Shown one piece after another: positions 1-7,540 of a stretch of DNA of 64,000 nt (its first letter is position 1; each line of letters begins with the position of its first letter). Origin of the DNA: an uncultured Anaerolineales bacterium (GTDB taxonomy: Bacteria; Chloroflexota; Anaerolineae; Anaerolineales; Villigracilaceae); NCBI GenBank assembly GCA_937960595.1, contig CALGPL010000004.1, forward strand, positions 1 through 64,000. The letters run 5' to 3'. The notes beneath the pieces were generated by a model. That model did not search any database and had not been told where the DNA came from. It saw only the letters and a program-made list of their open reading frames with translations. The position numbers and the translations under genes were made by a program.

Positions 1-1
1 C

Positions 2-406
2 AAGCTGGATCTTGGTGATGTTTTAGTTTCCCGTATTGCTGACCCAGGAAAAGCAGGTATCGTTGAAGAGACAGTCAATGCTGTTTTTGCCTCTTACTTG
101 GTTCGTCTGAAGTTTGTAGATTTAGCATGGTCTTACTTTGCCTATTATTTCTTACGCTCTGAACAGTATCTTGAATATGCTAATGGAGCAAAAAGCGGCT
201 CTGTCCAATCAGGAATGAACGCGAGAGTAATAACAGACGTAAATCTTTCAATTCCGCCAAATGAGAAAGTTGTGATGTTTTATGAAACCATCAAACCTTT
301 GAGGCAAAAAATCGTTGCCAACCTGCAACAATCCCGCACCCTGTCCGCCCTGCGCGACGCGCTGCTGCCCAAATTGATGCGCGGGGAAGTGCGGGTAAGA
401 CCCTAA
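2..406 (+). CDS. hsdS: Type I restriction-modification specificity subunit (HsdS), C-terminal part; truncated by window start
   Basis: Frame open from base 2 (KLDLGDVLVSRIADPGKAGIVEE...); C-terminal LRQKIVANLQQSRTLSALRDALLPKLMRGEVRV is typical of HsdS; followed by hsdR. Confidence 0.85.
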   Translation, partial: KLDLGDVLVSRIADPGKAGIVEETVNAVFASYLVRLKFVDLAWSYFAYYFLRSEQYLEYANGAKSGSVQSGMNARVITDVNLSIPPNEKVVMFYETIKPLRQKIVANLQQSRTLSALRDALLPKLMRGEVRVRP

Positions 407-431
407 AGGTCTGCCAGACCTTTAGGGTCTT
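397..431. repeat. REP-like perfect palindrome AAGACCCTAAAGGTCTG-c-CAGACCTTTAGGGTCTT
   Basis: Read directly: 17-nt arms, 1-nt centre; overlaps the hsdS stop codon (TAA 404-406). Confidence 0.9.
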
Positions 432-432
432 G

Positions 433-438
433 TATAAT
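433..438 (+). promoter_or_regulatory. Putative -10 box TATAAT directly 3' of palindrome, upstream of RAYT
   Basis: TGTATAAT 10 nt before ATG 449. Confidence 0.45.
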
Positions 439-448
439 AAATAACAAG

Positions 449-1060
449 ATGACCAGCCCATCTCCCCTCCTCTACGACACCTATTACCACATCTACAATC
501 GCGGCAACAACCGCGAGAATATCTTCATCCAGGAACGCAATTACGAATACTTCCTGAACCTGTATTTCAAGTACATTGCCCCCATCGCCGAAACTTTCGC
601 CTACTGCCTGCTGCGAAATCACTTTCACGTTTTGTTGAGGACCAGGGCAGAAGAGGAAATCACGGAGACCCTAACAAGAAAACCTTTAGGGGCTGAACAA
701 TATCTCTCTCAACAGTTCTCCAATTTCTTCAACGCCTACGCCAAAGCCATCAACAAAGCCTATGGCAGAACAGGCAGCCTGTTCCAGCATCCCTTTGGGC
801 GCGTGCCTGTCACGACTGACCGTCAATTCTGGAATGTCATCGCCTACATCCACCAGAACCCGCAAAAGCACGGCTTCGTGAAAGACTTCCGCGAGTGGAA
901 ATGGTCATCGTATGGGATTATTCTTGTCGAGAAGCCGACGAAATTGAGGCGCGATGTCGTCCTCGATTGGTTTGGAGGAAAAGAAAGTTATTTGGAAATG
1001 CACCAGCAATGGGTCACTGACGCAAACGCCAAGTGGTTTGCAGAGGATGATTACGATTGA
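449..1060 (+). mobile_element. REP-associated tyrosine transposase (RAYT, Y1/IS200-like transposase family)
   Basis: YYHIYNRGNNRENIF, RNHFHVLLRT (HUH motif HFH), GSLFQHPFGRVPV, YIHQNPQKHG are family hallmarks. Confidence 0.9.
665..692. repeat. Degenerate copy of the palindrome inside the RAYT CDS
   Basis: GAGACCCTAAcaagaaaaCCTTTAGGGG. Confidence 0.55.
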
Positions 1061-1070
1061 TAACAAGGAG

Positions 1071-1086
1071 AAAACCTTTAGGGTCT
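1071..1086. repeat. Half-site of the palindrome (AAAACCTTTAGGGTCT) between RAYT and hsdR
   Basis: Direct reading; matches right arm of the 397-431 palindrome. Confidence 0.7.
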
Positions 1087-1091
1087 ATAAT
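1086..1091 (+). promoter_or_regulatory. Putative -10 box TATAAT, 6 nt before hsdR ATG
   Basis: TATAATctggttATG; fused to the repeat half-site. Confidence 0.45.
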
Positions 1092-1097
1092 CTGGTT

Positions 1098-4000
1098 ATG
1101 ACCGCCTTTACCGAATCCACCATCGAACAAGCCGCCCTCGAATGGCTGCGCGATTTGGGCTACGCCTGCGCCTTCGGTCCCGACCTCGCCCCGGATGGCG
1201 CGCGCCCCGAACGCAGCGACTACGCCGAACCGCTCCTGCTCGCAAGGCTGCGCGGCGCCCTCGCCCGCCTCAATCCCGACCTGCCGCCTGCCGCGCGCGA
1301 AGAAGCCTTTCGCCAACTGACGCATCTGCGCGCCCCCTCCCTGCTGCTCAACAACCATGCCTTTCACCGCCTGCTGCTGGACGGCGTGACGGTGGAATAC
1401 AAAAATCAGTCCGGGCGCCTCGTCAGCGGGCGGGCGCGCGTGGTGGATTTCGACCACCCCGAAAACAACGACTGGCTCGTGGTCAATCAATATACCGTAG
1501 AGACCCTAAAGGTCTCGCAGACCTTTAGGGTCTCCCGCCGTCCCGACCTGGTGGTCTTCGTCAACGGGCTGCCGCTGGCGGTGATGGAACTCAAAAACGC
1601 CGCCGACGAAAAAGCCACCATCTGGAACGCCTTCCACCAACTGCAAACCTACAAACAAGAAATCCCCGCCCTGTTTCACTACAACGAACTGCTCGTCATC
1701 TCCGATGGCGTCTATGCCCGCCTCGGCTCGCTGACCGCCAACCGAGAATGGTTCCTGCCCTGGAAAACCATCGAAGGCGAGAAACAAGCCCCCGCCTCGC
1801 TGACTCAACTCGAAATCCTGCTGCGCGGCGTGTTCGAGAAGCGCCGCTTCCTCGACCTCATCCGCTACTTCATCGTCTTCGAGCAGGAACGCGGCGCGCC
1901 GACCGTCAAGAAGATTGCCGGCTATCACCAATTCCACGCCGTCAATTACGCCGTGCAAGAGACCCTCCGCGCCGCGAGCGTAGGGCAAATTTCCAATTTG
2001 CCCGCCTTGGGCGAACTCAAAGGCGTCTACCGCGCCCAGCCCACACCCGGCGGCGCGAGCGGCGACCGGCGCATCGGCGTCATCTGGCACACCCAGGGTT
2101 CGGGCAAAAGCCTGACGATGGCGTTCTACGCCGGGCGGCTGGCAACCCATCCCGCCATGCAAAACCCCACCCTCGTCGTCCTCACCGACCGCAACGACCT
2201 CGATGACCAACTCTTCGCCACCTTCTCGCGCTGCGCTGAAATCCTGCGCCAAACCCCCGAACAAGCCGCCAGCCGCGAAGACCTGCGCCAGAAACTGCGC
2301 GGGCGCGTGGCGGGCGGCGTGTTCTTTACCACCATCCAAAAATTCCTCCCTGTCGAATCCCTAAAGGTCTCTATAAAATCCCTAAAGGTCTTTAAGACCT
2401 TTAGGGATTCGGTCCTCTCCGACCGCGCCAACATCATCGTCATCGCGGATGAGGCACACCGCAGCCAATACGACTTCATAGACGGCTACGCCCGCGCCCT
2501 GCGCGACGCCCTGCCCAACGCCTCCTTCATCGGCTTTACCGGCACGCCCATCGAACAGGCAGACGCCAACACCCGCGCCGTCTTCGGCGAATACATCAGC
2601 ATCTACGACATCCAACAGGCGGTCGAAGACGGCGCAACCGTCAAAATTTACTACGAAGGGCGGCTTGCCAAACTGGAACTGGACGAAAACGAAAAGCCGA
2701 AACTCGACCCCGAATTTGAAGAAATCACCGAAGGCGAAGAACCCGAAGTCAAAGAAAGACTCAAAAGCAAATGGGCGGCGCTCGAAGCGGTGGTCGGGAC
2801 CGAAAAACGCCTGCGCCTGATTGCCCAAGACTTGGTTGACCATTTTGAGAAGCGCCTCGAAGCGCAGGACGGCAAAGCGATGGTCGTGTGCATGTCGCGC
2901 CGCATCTGCATTGACCTGTACAACGCCATCATCCAACTGCGCCCGCACTGGCATTCCGAAGACGACCGTCAGGGCGTGGTCAAAATCGTCATGACCGGCT
3001 CCGCCTCCGACCCGCTGGACTGGCAGCCGCACATCCGCAACAAGGCGCGCCGCGAAGAACTCGCCCAACGCTTCAAAGACCCCGCCGACCCGTTCAAACT
3101 CGTCCTCGTGCGCGATATGTGGCTGACGGGTTTCGACGTCCCCTGCCTGCACACCATGTACCTCGACAAGCCCATGCAGGGACACGGTCTCATGCAGGCG
3201 ATTGCCCGCGTCAACCGCGTCTATCCCAACAAAACCGGCGGGCTGATTGTGGATTACCTCGGGCTGGCGTATCACCTGCAAAAGGCGCTCGCCGCCTACA
3301 CCGAAGCCGGTCACCCCGCTGAAATCCCCGACCAGGGAGAAGCCGTGGACGAACTGCTCAAACGCTATGAAATCTGCAAGGGCATTTTACACGGCTTCGA
3401 TTGGTCAAAATACTTCAGCGGCTCGGCGGCAGAACGCGCCAGCCTGCTGCCCGCCGCGCTGGAACACATCCTGCAGCAGCCGGATGGCAAAAAGCGCTTT
3501 CTCGACGCCATGCGCGGACTCTCGCTCGCCTTTGGGCTGGCTGTCCCCGATGAGCGCGCCCTCGCCATTCGGGATGACGTCGCCTTCCTTCAGGATGTCC
3601 GCGCCGCGCTGGTCAAGCATACCGTTAGCGAAGGCGGCAAAGCGGCTGAAGACTACGAGCAGGAGATTCGCCAAATTCTCTCGCGCGCCGTAGCCGCCGG
3701 CGACCGGGTGATAGACCTCTTCGCCGCCGCCGGGCTCAAGAAGCCCGAAGTTTCCATCCTCTCCGAAGAATTTTTGGCAGAAATGCGCGGGCTGCCGCAA
3801 AAGAACCTTGCCATCGAACTGCTGCGCAAACTGCTAAACGATGAAATCCGCAACCGCATGAAGAAGAACGTGGTGCAATCGCGCTCCTTTGCCGAAATGC
3901 TGGAGCGCGCCATCCGCGCCTACCAGAACCGCAGCCTCGAATCCGCCGAAGTGATTGCCGAACTCATCCAACTGGCTGAAGACATGCGCGCGGCGCAACA

Positions 4001-4304
4001 GCGCGGCGAACAACTCGGCTTGAGCGAAGATGAAATTGCCTTCTACGACGCGCTCGAAGTCAACGACAGCGCCGTCAAAGTGCTGGGCGATGATACCCTC
4101 AAGCAAATTGCCCGCGAACTGGTGGAAACCGTGAGAAAGAACACGACCATTGATTGGACGGTGAAAGAAACCGTGCGCGCCAAACTGCGCCTGATGGTGA
4201 AACGCATTTTACGCAAATACGGCTACCCGCCCGACAAGCAGGAAAAGGCAACCCAAACCGTGCTGGAGCAGGCGGAAGCGATTGCCGCCGAGTGGGCGGC
4301 GTAA
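1098..4304 (+). CDS. hsdR: Type I restriction endonuclease subunit R (HsdR)
   Basis: [36 protein letters not shown] (Walker A), [37 protein letters not shown]; start at M49 of the ORF track entry. Confidence 0.93.
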   Translation: MTAFTESTIEQAALEWLRDLGYACAFGPDLAPDGARPERSDYAEPLLLARLRGALARLNPDLPPAAREEAFRQLTHLRAPSLLLNNHAFHRLLLDGVTVEYKNQSGRLVSGRARVVDFDHPENNDWLVVNQYTVETLKVSQTFRVSRRPDLVVFVNGLPLAVMELKNAADEKATIWNAFHQLQTYKQEIPALFHYNELLVISDGVYARLGSLTANREWFLPWKTIEGEKQAPASLTQLEILLRGVFEKRRFLDLIRYFIVFEQERGAPTVKKIAGYHQFHAVNYAVQETLRAASVGQISNLPALGELKGVYRAQPTPGGASGDRRIGVIWHTQGSGKSLTMAFYAGRLATHPAMQNPTLVVLTDRNDLDDQLFATFSRCAEILRQTPEQAASREDLRQKLRGRVAGGVFFTTIQKFLPVESLKVSIKSLKVFKTFRDSVLSDRANIIVIADEAHRSQYDFIDGYARALRDALPNASFIGFTGTPIEQADANTRAVFGEYISIYDIQQAVEDGATVKIYYEGRLAKLELDENEKPKLDPEFEEITEGEEPEVKERLKSKWAALEAVVGTEKRLRLIAQDLVDHFEKRLEAQDGKAMVVCMSRRICIDLYNAIIQLRPHWHSEDDRQGVVKIVMTGSASDPLDWQPHIRNKARREELAQRFKDPADPFKLVLVRDMWLTGFDVPCLHTMYLDKPMQGHGLMQAIARVNRVYPNKTGGLIVDYLGLAYHLQKALAAYTEAGHPAEIPDQGEAVDELLKRYEICKGILHGFDWSKYFSGSAAERASLLPAALEHILQQPDGKKRFLDAMRGLSLAFGLAVPDERALAIRDDVAFLQDVRAALVKHTVSEGGKAAEDYEQEIRQILSRAVAAGDRVIDLFAAAGLKKPEVSILSEEFLAEMRGLPQKNLAIELLRKLLNDEIRNRMKKNVVQSRSFAEMLERAIRAYQNRSLESAEVIAELIQLAEDMRAAQQRGEQLGLSEDEIAFYDALEVNDSAVKVLGDDTLKQIARELVETVRKNTTIDWTVKETVRAKLRLMVKRILRKYGYPPDKQEKATQTVLEQAEAIAAEWAA
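1500..1534. repeat. Palindrome copy inside hsdR: GAGACCCTAAAGGTCT-cgc-AGACCTTTAGGGTCTC
   Basis: 16-nt perfect arms; encodes [12 protein letters not shown] in hsdR frame. Confidence 0.9.
1983..2003. repeat. Second-type palindrome GGGCAAATT-TCC-AATTTGCCC inside hsdR
   Basis: Perfect 9-nt arms; encodes GQISNLP. Confidence 0.75.
2355..2371. repeat. Half-copy of palindrome in hsdR (GAATCCCTAAAGGTCTC)
   Basis: Direct reading; immediately precedes a full copy. Confidence 0.75.
2377..2409. repeat. Palindrome copy inside hsdR: AATCCCTAAAGGTCTT-t-AAGACCTTTAGGGATT
   Basis: 16-nt perfect arms; encodes [11 protein letters not shown] in hsdR frame. Confidence 0.9.
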
Positions 4305-4395
4305 CCCTCCTCCGGTCAGGGAAAAGCAGGAAGCCGATACCGGTGGGGCAGTATGGCTGCCATCGGCGTGAGCCGATGTTTACCTCCTCGCGCCG

Positions 4396-4410
4396 CCGAT
4401 TTCCAATCGG
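4396..4410. repeat. Short palindrome CCGATT-TCC-AATCGG in hsdR-ppaC intergenic region
   Basis: Shares ATTTCCAAT core with the 1983-2003 element. Confidence 0.5.
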
Positions 4411-4446
4411 GGCCTTCTTTCCCTTGCCCCTGCCCCTCCCCTCGGC

Positions 4447-4452
4447 TAAAAT
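4447..4452 (+). promoter_or_regulatory. Putative -10 (TAAAAT), with TTGCCC 17 nt upstream
   Basis: TTGCCC-N17-TAAAAT-N6-ATG. Confidence 0.45.
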
Positions 4453-4458
4453 AGACTC

Positions 4459-5805
4459 ATGAACAACTCCATCTACGTCATCGGACACGTCAACCCGGAT
4501 ACCGACACCGTCGCCGCGGCGATGGGCTACGCCTGGCTGCTGCACGAGCGCGACCTGACGGACGCCATCCCCGCCCGCGCCGGCGCGGTCAACCCGCAGA
4601 CAGCCTGGGTGCTGAAACGCGTCGGCCTGGAGCCGCCCCTGCTGCTCAACGACGCCTCGCCGCGCTTCGAGTCCGTCAGCCTGCGCCTGGACACCGTCCG
4701 CCCCGACGACCCGCTGCGGGACGCCTGGGCGATCGCCTCGCGCACCTGGGGCGTCGCCCCGGTGGTGGACGAGGACGGCGCGCCCTTCGGCCTGGTGACC
4801 GGCACCAGCCTCTTCGGCCTGGTCAGCAGTTTGGTCGGTCCGGCCCCGCAGCGCCGCGACCTGCGCCTGACCGAAATTCTCGAATTGCCCTGCCGCGAGG
4901 CCTGCGTCCGCGACGTGCCGCGCTTCCCGGCCAACGGACGCATCCGCGACTCGCTCAACCGCATCCTGCGCGCCGAAGGCGACGATTTCTTCGTCGTGGA
5001 CGAGAAGGGCGGCTACCTGGGCGTCTGCCGCCAGCGCGACCTGCTCAACCCGCCGCGCCTGCGCGTTATCCTGGTGGACCACAACGAGCCGCGCCAGGCC
5101 ATCGCCAACCTGGAAGAGGCCGAACTGCTCGAAATCCTCGACCATCACCGCCTGGGCAACCCCTCCACCCACGTCCCCATCAAATTCACCGTAGACATCG
5201 TCGGCAGCACCAGCACGCTCGTCTCGGAAAAAATCGAGGAGGCCGGGCTGGCGGCGCCGCCGCAAATCGCCGGTCTGCTCCTGGCGGGTCTCCTCTCGGA
5301 CACGCTCGTCCTGACCTCGCCCACCGCCACCGAGCGCGACCAAAAAGCCGCCGAGCGGCTGGCGCGTTGGGCCTTCGTCCGCTCCGGGCCGCTGGCGGGC
5401 GAGACGATCCAGTCCTACGGGCAGCAGGTCCTGGCCGCCTCGGCCGGTCTCTCGGCGCGCGCCCCGGAGGAGATCGTCGGCACCGACCTGAAACAGTACG
5501 AGGCGGGCGGCTACCGCTTCGCCATCGCCCAGGCCGAGGTCACCGACCTGGTGCAGTTGACCGAGGCGCGCGAAAAACTCCTCGCCGCCCTGACCGCCCT
5601 GCGCGACAAGCGCGCCCTCGACTTTGCCATGCTGATGGTCACCGACGTGGTGCGCGGCGCCAGCCGCCTGATCCTCACCAACGAACCGCCCGAACTCTCC
5701 GACCTGCCCTACCCGCCCCAGCCGGATGGCACCCGCCTGGCCGAGGGCGTCGTCTCGCGCAAGAAGCAGTTGCTGCCGGTGGTGTTGGGGCTGCTGGAAC
5801 GGTAG
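4459..5805 (+). CDS. ppaC: Manganese-dependent inorganic pyrophosphatase (family II, with CBS/DRTGG-type insert)
   Basis: IYVIGHVNPDTDTVAAAMGYAWL, LVDHNEPRQA, ILDHHRLG, AGLLLAGLLSDTLVLTSPT; CBS-like VAPVVDEDGAPFGLVTG. Confidence 0.9.
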   Translation: MNNSIYVIGHVNPDTDTVAAAMGYAWLLHERDLTDAIPARAGAVNPQTAWVLKRVGLEPPLLLNDASPRFESVSLRLDTVRPDDPLRDAWAIASRTWGVAPVVDEDGAPFGLVTGTSLFGLVSSLVGPAPQRRDLRLTEILELPCREACVRDVPRFPANGRIRDSLNRILRAEGDDFFVVDEKGGYLGVCRQRDLLNPPRLRVILVDHNEPRQAIANLEEAELLEILDHHRLGNPSTHVPIKFTVDIVGSTSTLVSEKIEEAGLAAPPQIAGLLLAGLLSDTLVLTSPTATERDQKAAERLARWAFVRSGPLAGETIQSYGQQVLAASAGLSARAPEEIVGTDLKQYEAGGYRFAIAQAEVTDLVQLTEAREKLLAALTALRDKRALDFAMLMVTDVVRGASRLILTNEPPELSDLPYPPQPDGTRLAEGVVSRKKQLLPVVLGLLER

Positions 5806-5832
5806 CGGTTATAATTAGCAATGGAGGCCGAT

Positions 5833-6081
5833 ATGACCGTCTATAAACTGCCCCTGGTTCTCGAACCCCAACCCGAAGGCGGATATGTGGTCACCTGTCC
5901 ATTCATCCCGGAACTCATCACCGAAGGCGATACGGTACAGGAAGCGCTGGCCAACGCCAATGATGCGTTGGAAGCAATTCTTGATGCCATGAAGCAACTC
6001 AAGCGGCCGCTGCCGGCCGCCTTACAGCCTTTCCAAACCGACAAACCGCTTTGGGTAGAAACCATTTTGGCGGTGTCATGA
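5833..6081 (+). CDS. hicB: HicB-family antitoxin
   Basis: YKLPLVLEPQPEGGYVVTCPFIPELITEGDTVQEALANANDALEAIL; GGAGG 6 nt before ATG 5833. Confidence 0.85.
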   Translation: MTVYKLPLVLEPQPEGGYVVTCPFIPELITEGDTVQEALANANDALEAILDAMKQLKRPLPAALQPFQTDKPLWVETILAVS

Positions 6082-6290
6082 AATATAAAGAAATTGCCCG
6101 CCGCTTGAGAGCGCTTGGCTGCCAGGAGTTACCGCGACGCGGCAAAGGGTCTCATCGTGTCTGGCACAACCCCGCCGGTGGACAGATTGCACCGCTGCCA
6201 GACTGGGGCGCAAAGGACTTGAAAATCGGCACGCTGAAAGCCGTCATCCGGCAACTTGGACTAAACTGGGATGAGTTCTTCGAAAAATAG
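6078..6290 (+). CDS. hicA: HicA-family mRNA interferase toxin
   Basis: MKYKEIARRLRALGCQELPRRGKGSHRVWHNPAGG...; ATGA overlap with hicB. Confidence 0.85.
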   Translation: MKYKEIARRLRALGCQELPRRGKGSHRVWHNPAGGQIAPLPDWGAKDLKIGTLKAVIRQLGLNWDEFFEK

Positions 6291-6567
6291 TCCCTCACCT
6301 CCCTACCTTTGGGATGACGACCTGAACAAAGACCAATTTCGCGCCATCCTCGAAGGCCGTCAAGTCATCGGGCGGCTCGATCGAGACTGGGCAGCCCGCC
6401 GCCTGCTTGAATATGCTCCCTACGAAGACATCGTGCGACCGATCGGCTTTCCCGCTCTGGTCGCCAACTGGCCGCGCTGGCGCACAGGCATCCGCTCCCT
6501 GAGCCGTAAGCGCGGTCTCGATTTTCTTATTCGCTGGCTGACCGAAAAACATTCGGAATTATGTTGA
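6271..6567 (+). CDS. Hypothetical protein overlapping hicA (LWDDDL...RRLLEYAPYEDIV), possible third TA component
   Basis: 98 aa ORF; start codon overlaps hicA 3' end by 20 nt. Confidence 0.6.
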   Translation: MSSSKNSPSPPYLWDDDLNKDQFRAILEGRQVIGRLDRDWAARRLLEYAPYEDIVRPIGFPALVANWPRWRTGIRSLSRKRGLDFLIRWLTEKHSELC

Positions 6568-6568
6568 C

Positions 6569-7366
6569 ATGAAAAGCATCTACCAGGCCCTCGCCGAACT
6601 GGAAAAAAACCATCAGCCCGCCGCCCTCTGCACGGTGGTCAAGGCCAGCGGTTCGACCCCGCGCCACGCCACCAGCAAGATGCTCGTCTATCCCGATGGC
6701 CACATCCTCGGCACGGTCGGCGGCGGGGAACTGGAGAACCGCGTCCGCCAGGAGGCGCTCGCCTCGCTCCAGGACGGACGGCCGCGCCTGCTCGCTTACA
6801 ACATGACCGACCCCTCGCGCGGCGATGTGGGCGTGTGCGGCGGTCAAGTGGAGGTCTTTGTGGAACCGATTTTGCCGCCCCCGCTGCTGGTCGTCGTCGG
6901 CGGCGGACACGTGGGCAAGGCCGTGGCGCACCTGGCCAAATGGCTCGGCTTTCGCGTTGCCGTCTCGGATGACCGGCCCGAATTCTGCACCCCCGAAGCC
7001 AACCCCGACGCCGACGAATTCTACCCCTGTCCGCTGGCCGAACTGCCCCTGCATCTGACCATCACCCCGCGGACATCGCTCGTCCTGACGACGCGCGGCT
7101 CGCAGGTGGACGCCGCCGGCCTGCCCGCCCTGCTGGAGACGCCCGCCGCCTACATCGGCGTCATCGGCTCGCGCCGCCGCTGGGCCGAGACCTGCAAACT
7201 GCTCAACCGGCAGGGCATCGGCGACGAGGTTCTTCAGCGCGTCCACTCGCCGATGGGCCTGGGTATCGGCGCCGAGACGCCCGAAGAGATCGCCGTCAGC
7301 ATCCTGGCCGAGATTCTCATGCTGCGCGGCGGCGGCTCGGGCCGGCCGATGAAAGAACCAAGATAG
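6569..7366 (+). CDS. xdhC: XdhC/CoxI family molybdenum hydroxylase accessory protein
   Basis: AALCTVVKASGSTPRHATSKMLVYPDG, GTVGGGELE, VVGGGHVGKAVAHLAKWLGFRV, YIGVIGSRRR, GLGIGAETPEEIAVSI. Confidence 0.9.
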   Translation: MKSIYQALAELEKNHQPAALCTVVKASGSTPRHATSKMLVYPDGHILGTVGGGELENRVRQEALASLQDGRPRLLAYNMTDPSRGDVGVCGGQVEVFVEPILPPPLLVVVGGGHVGKAVAHLAKWLGFRVAVSDDRPEFCTPEANPDADEFYPCPLAELPLHLTITPRTSLVLTTRGSQVDAAGLPALLETPAAYIGVIGSRRRWAETCKLLNRQGIGDEVLQRVHSPMGLGIGAETPEEIAVSILAEILMLRGGGSGRPMKEPR

Positions 7367-7470
7367 GACCGTTTTTCTCAACGCGATGACGATCACGGTC
7401 GGCGGTCATTTTGCATCCGCCGCCGAAAAAACTTTTCGTCAGAAACAGCGTATGTTAACCTGAAAATGCC

Positions 7471-7499
7471 TTGTAGCAAACATTTGCTTAGACTATAAT
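7471..7499 (+). promoter_or_regulatory. Putative sigma70-type promoter TTGTAG-N17-TATAAT
   Basis: Direct reading upstream of the SPFH gene. Confidence 0.6.
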
Positions 7500-7540
7500 C
7501 AATTCAATCCCTCAGGTGCCGCCATCAAAAGGAGAAAATT

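Noticed and set aside
954-1097. N-terminal extension of hsdR overlapping the RAYT gene
   Set aside because: Conserved HsdR N-terminus begins at ATG 1098; the extension is RAYT sequence in another frame.
4361-4378. Hairpin CATCGGC-gtga-GCCGATG
   Set aside because: Real inverted repeat but short, with no T-tract and no second copy noticed; not enough to call a terminator or family member.
4099-5343. 414-aa minus-strand ORF over hsdR end and ppaC
   Set aside because: Antisense shadow of ppaC; composition artefact.
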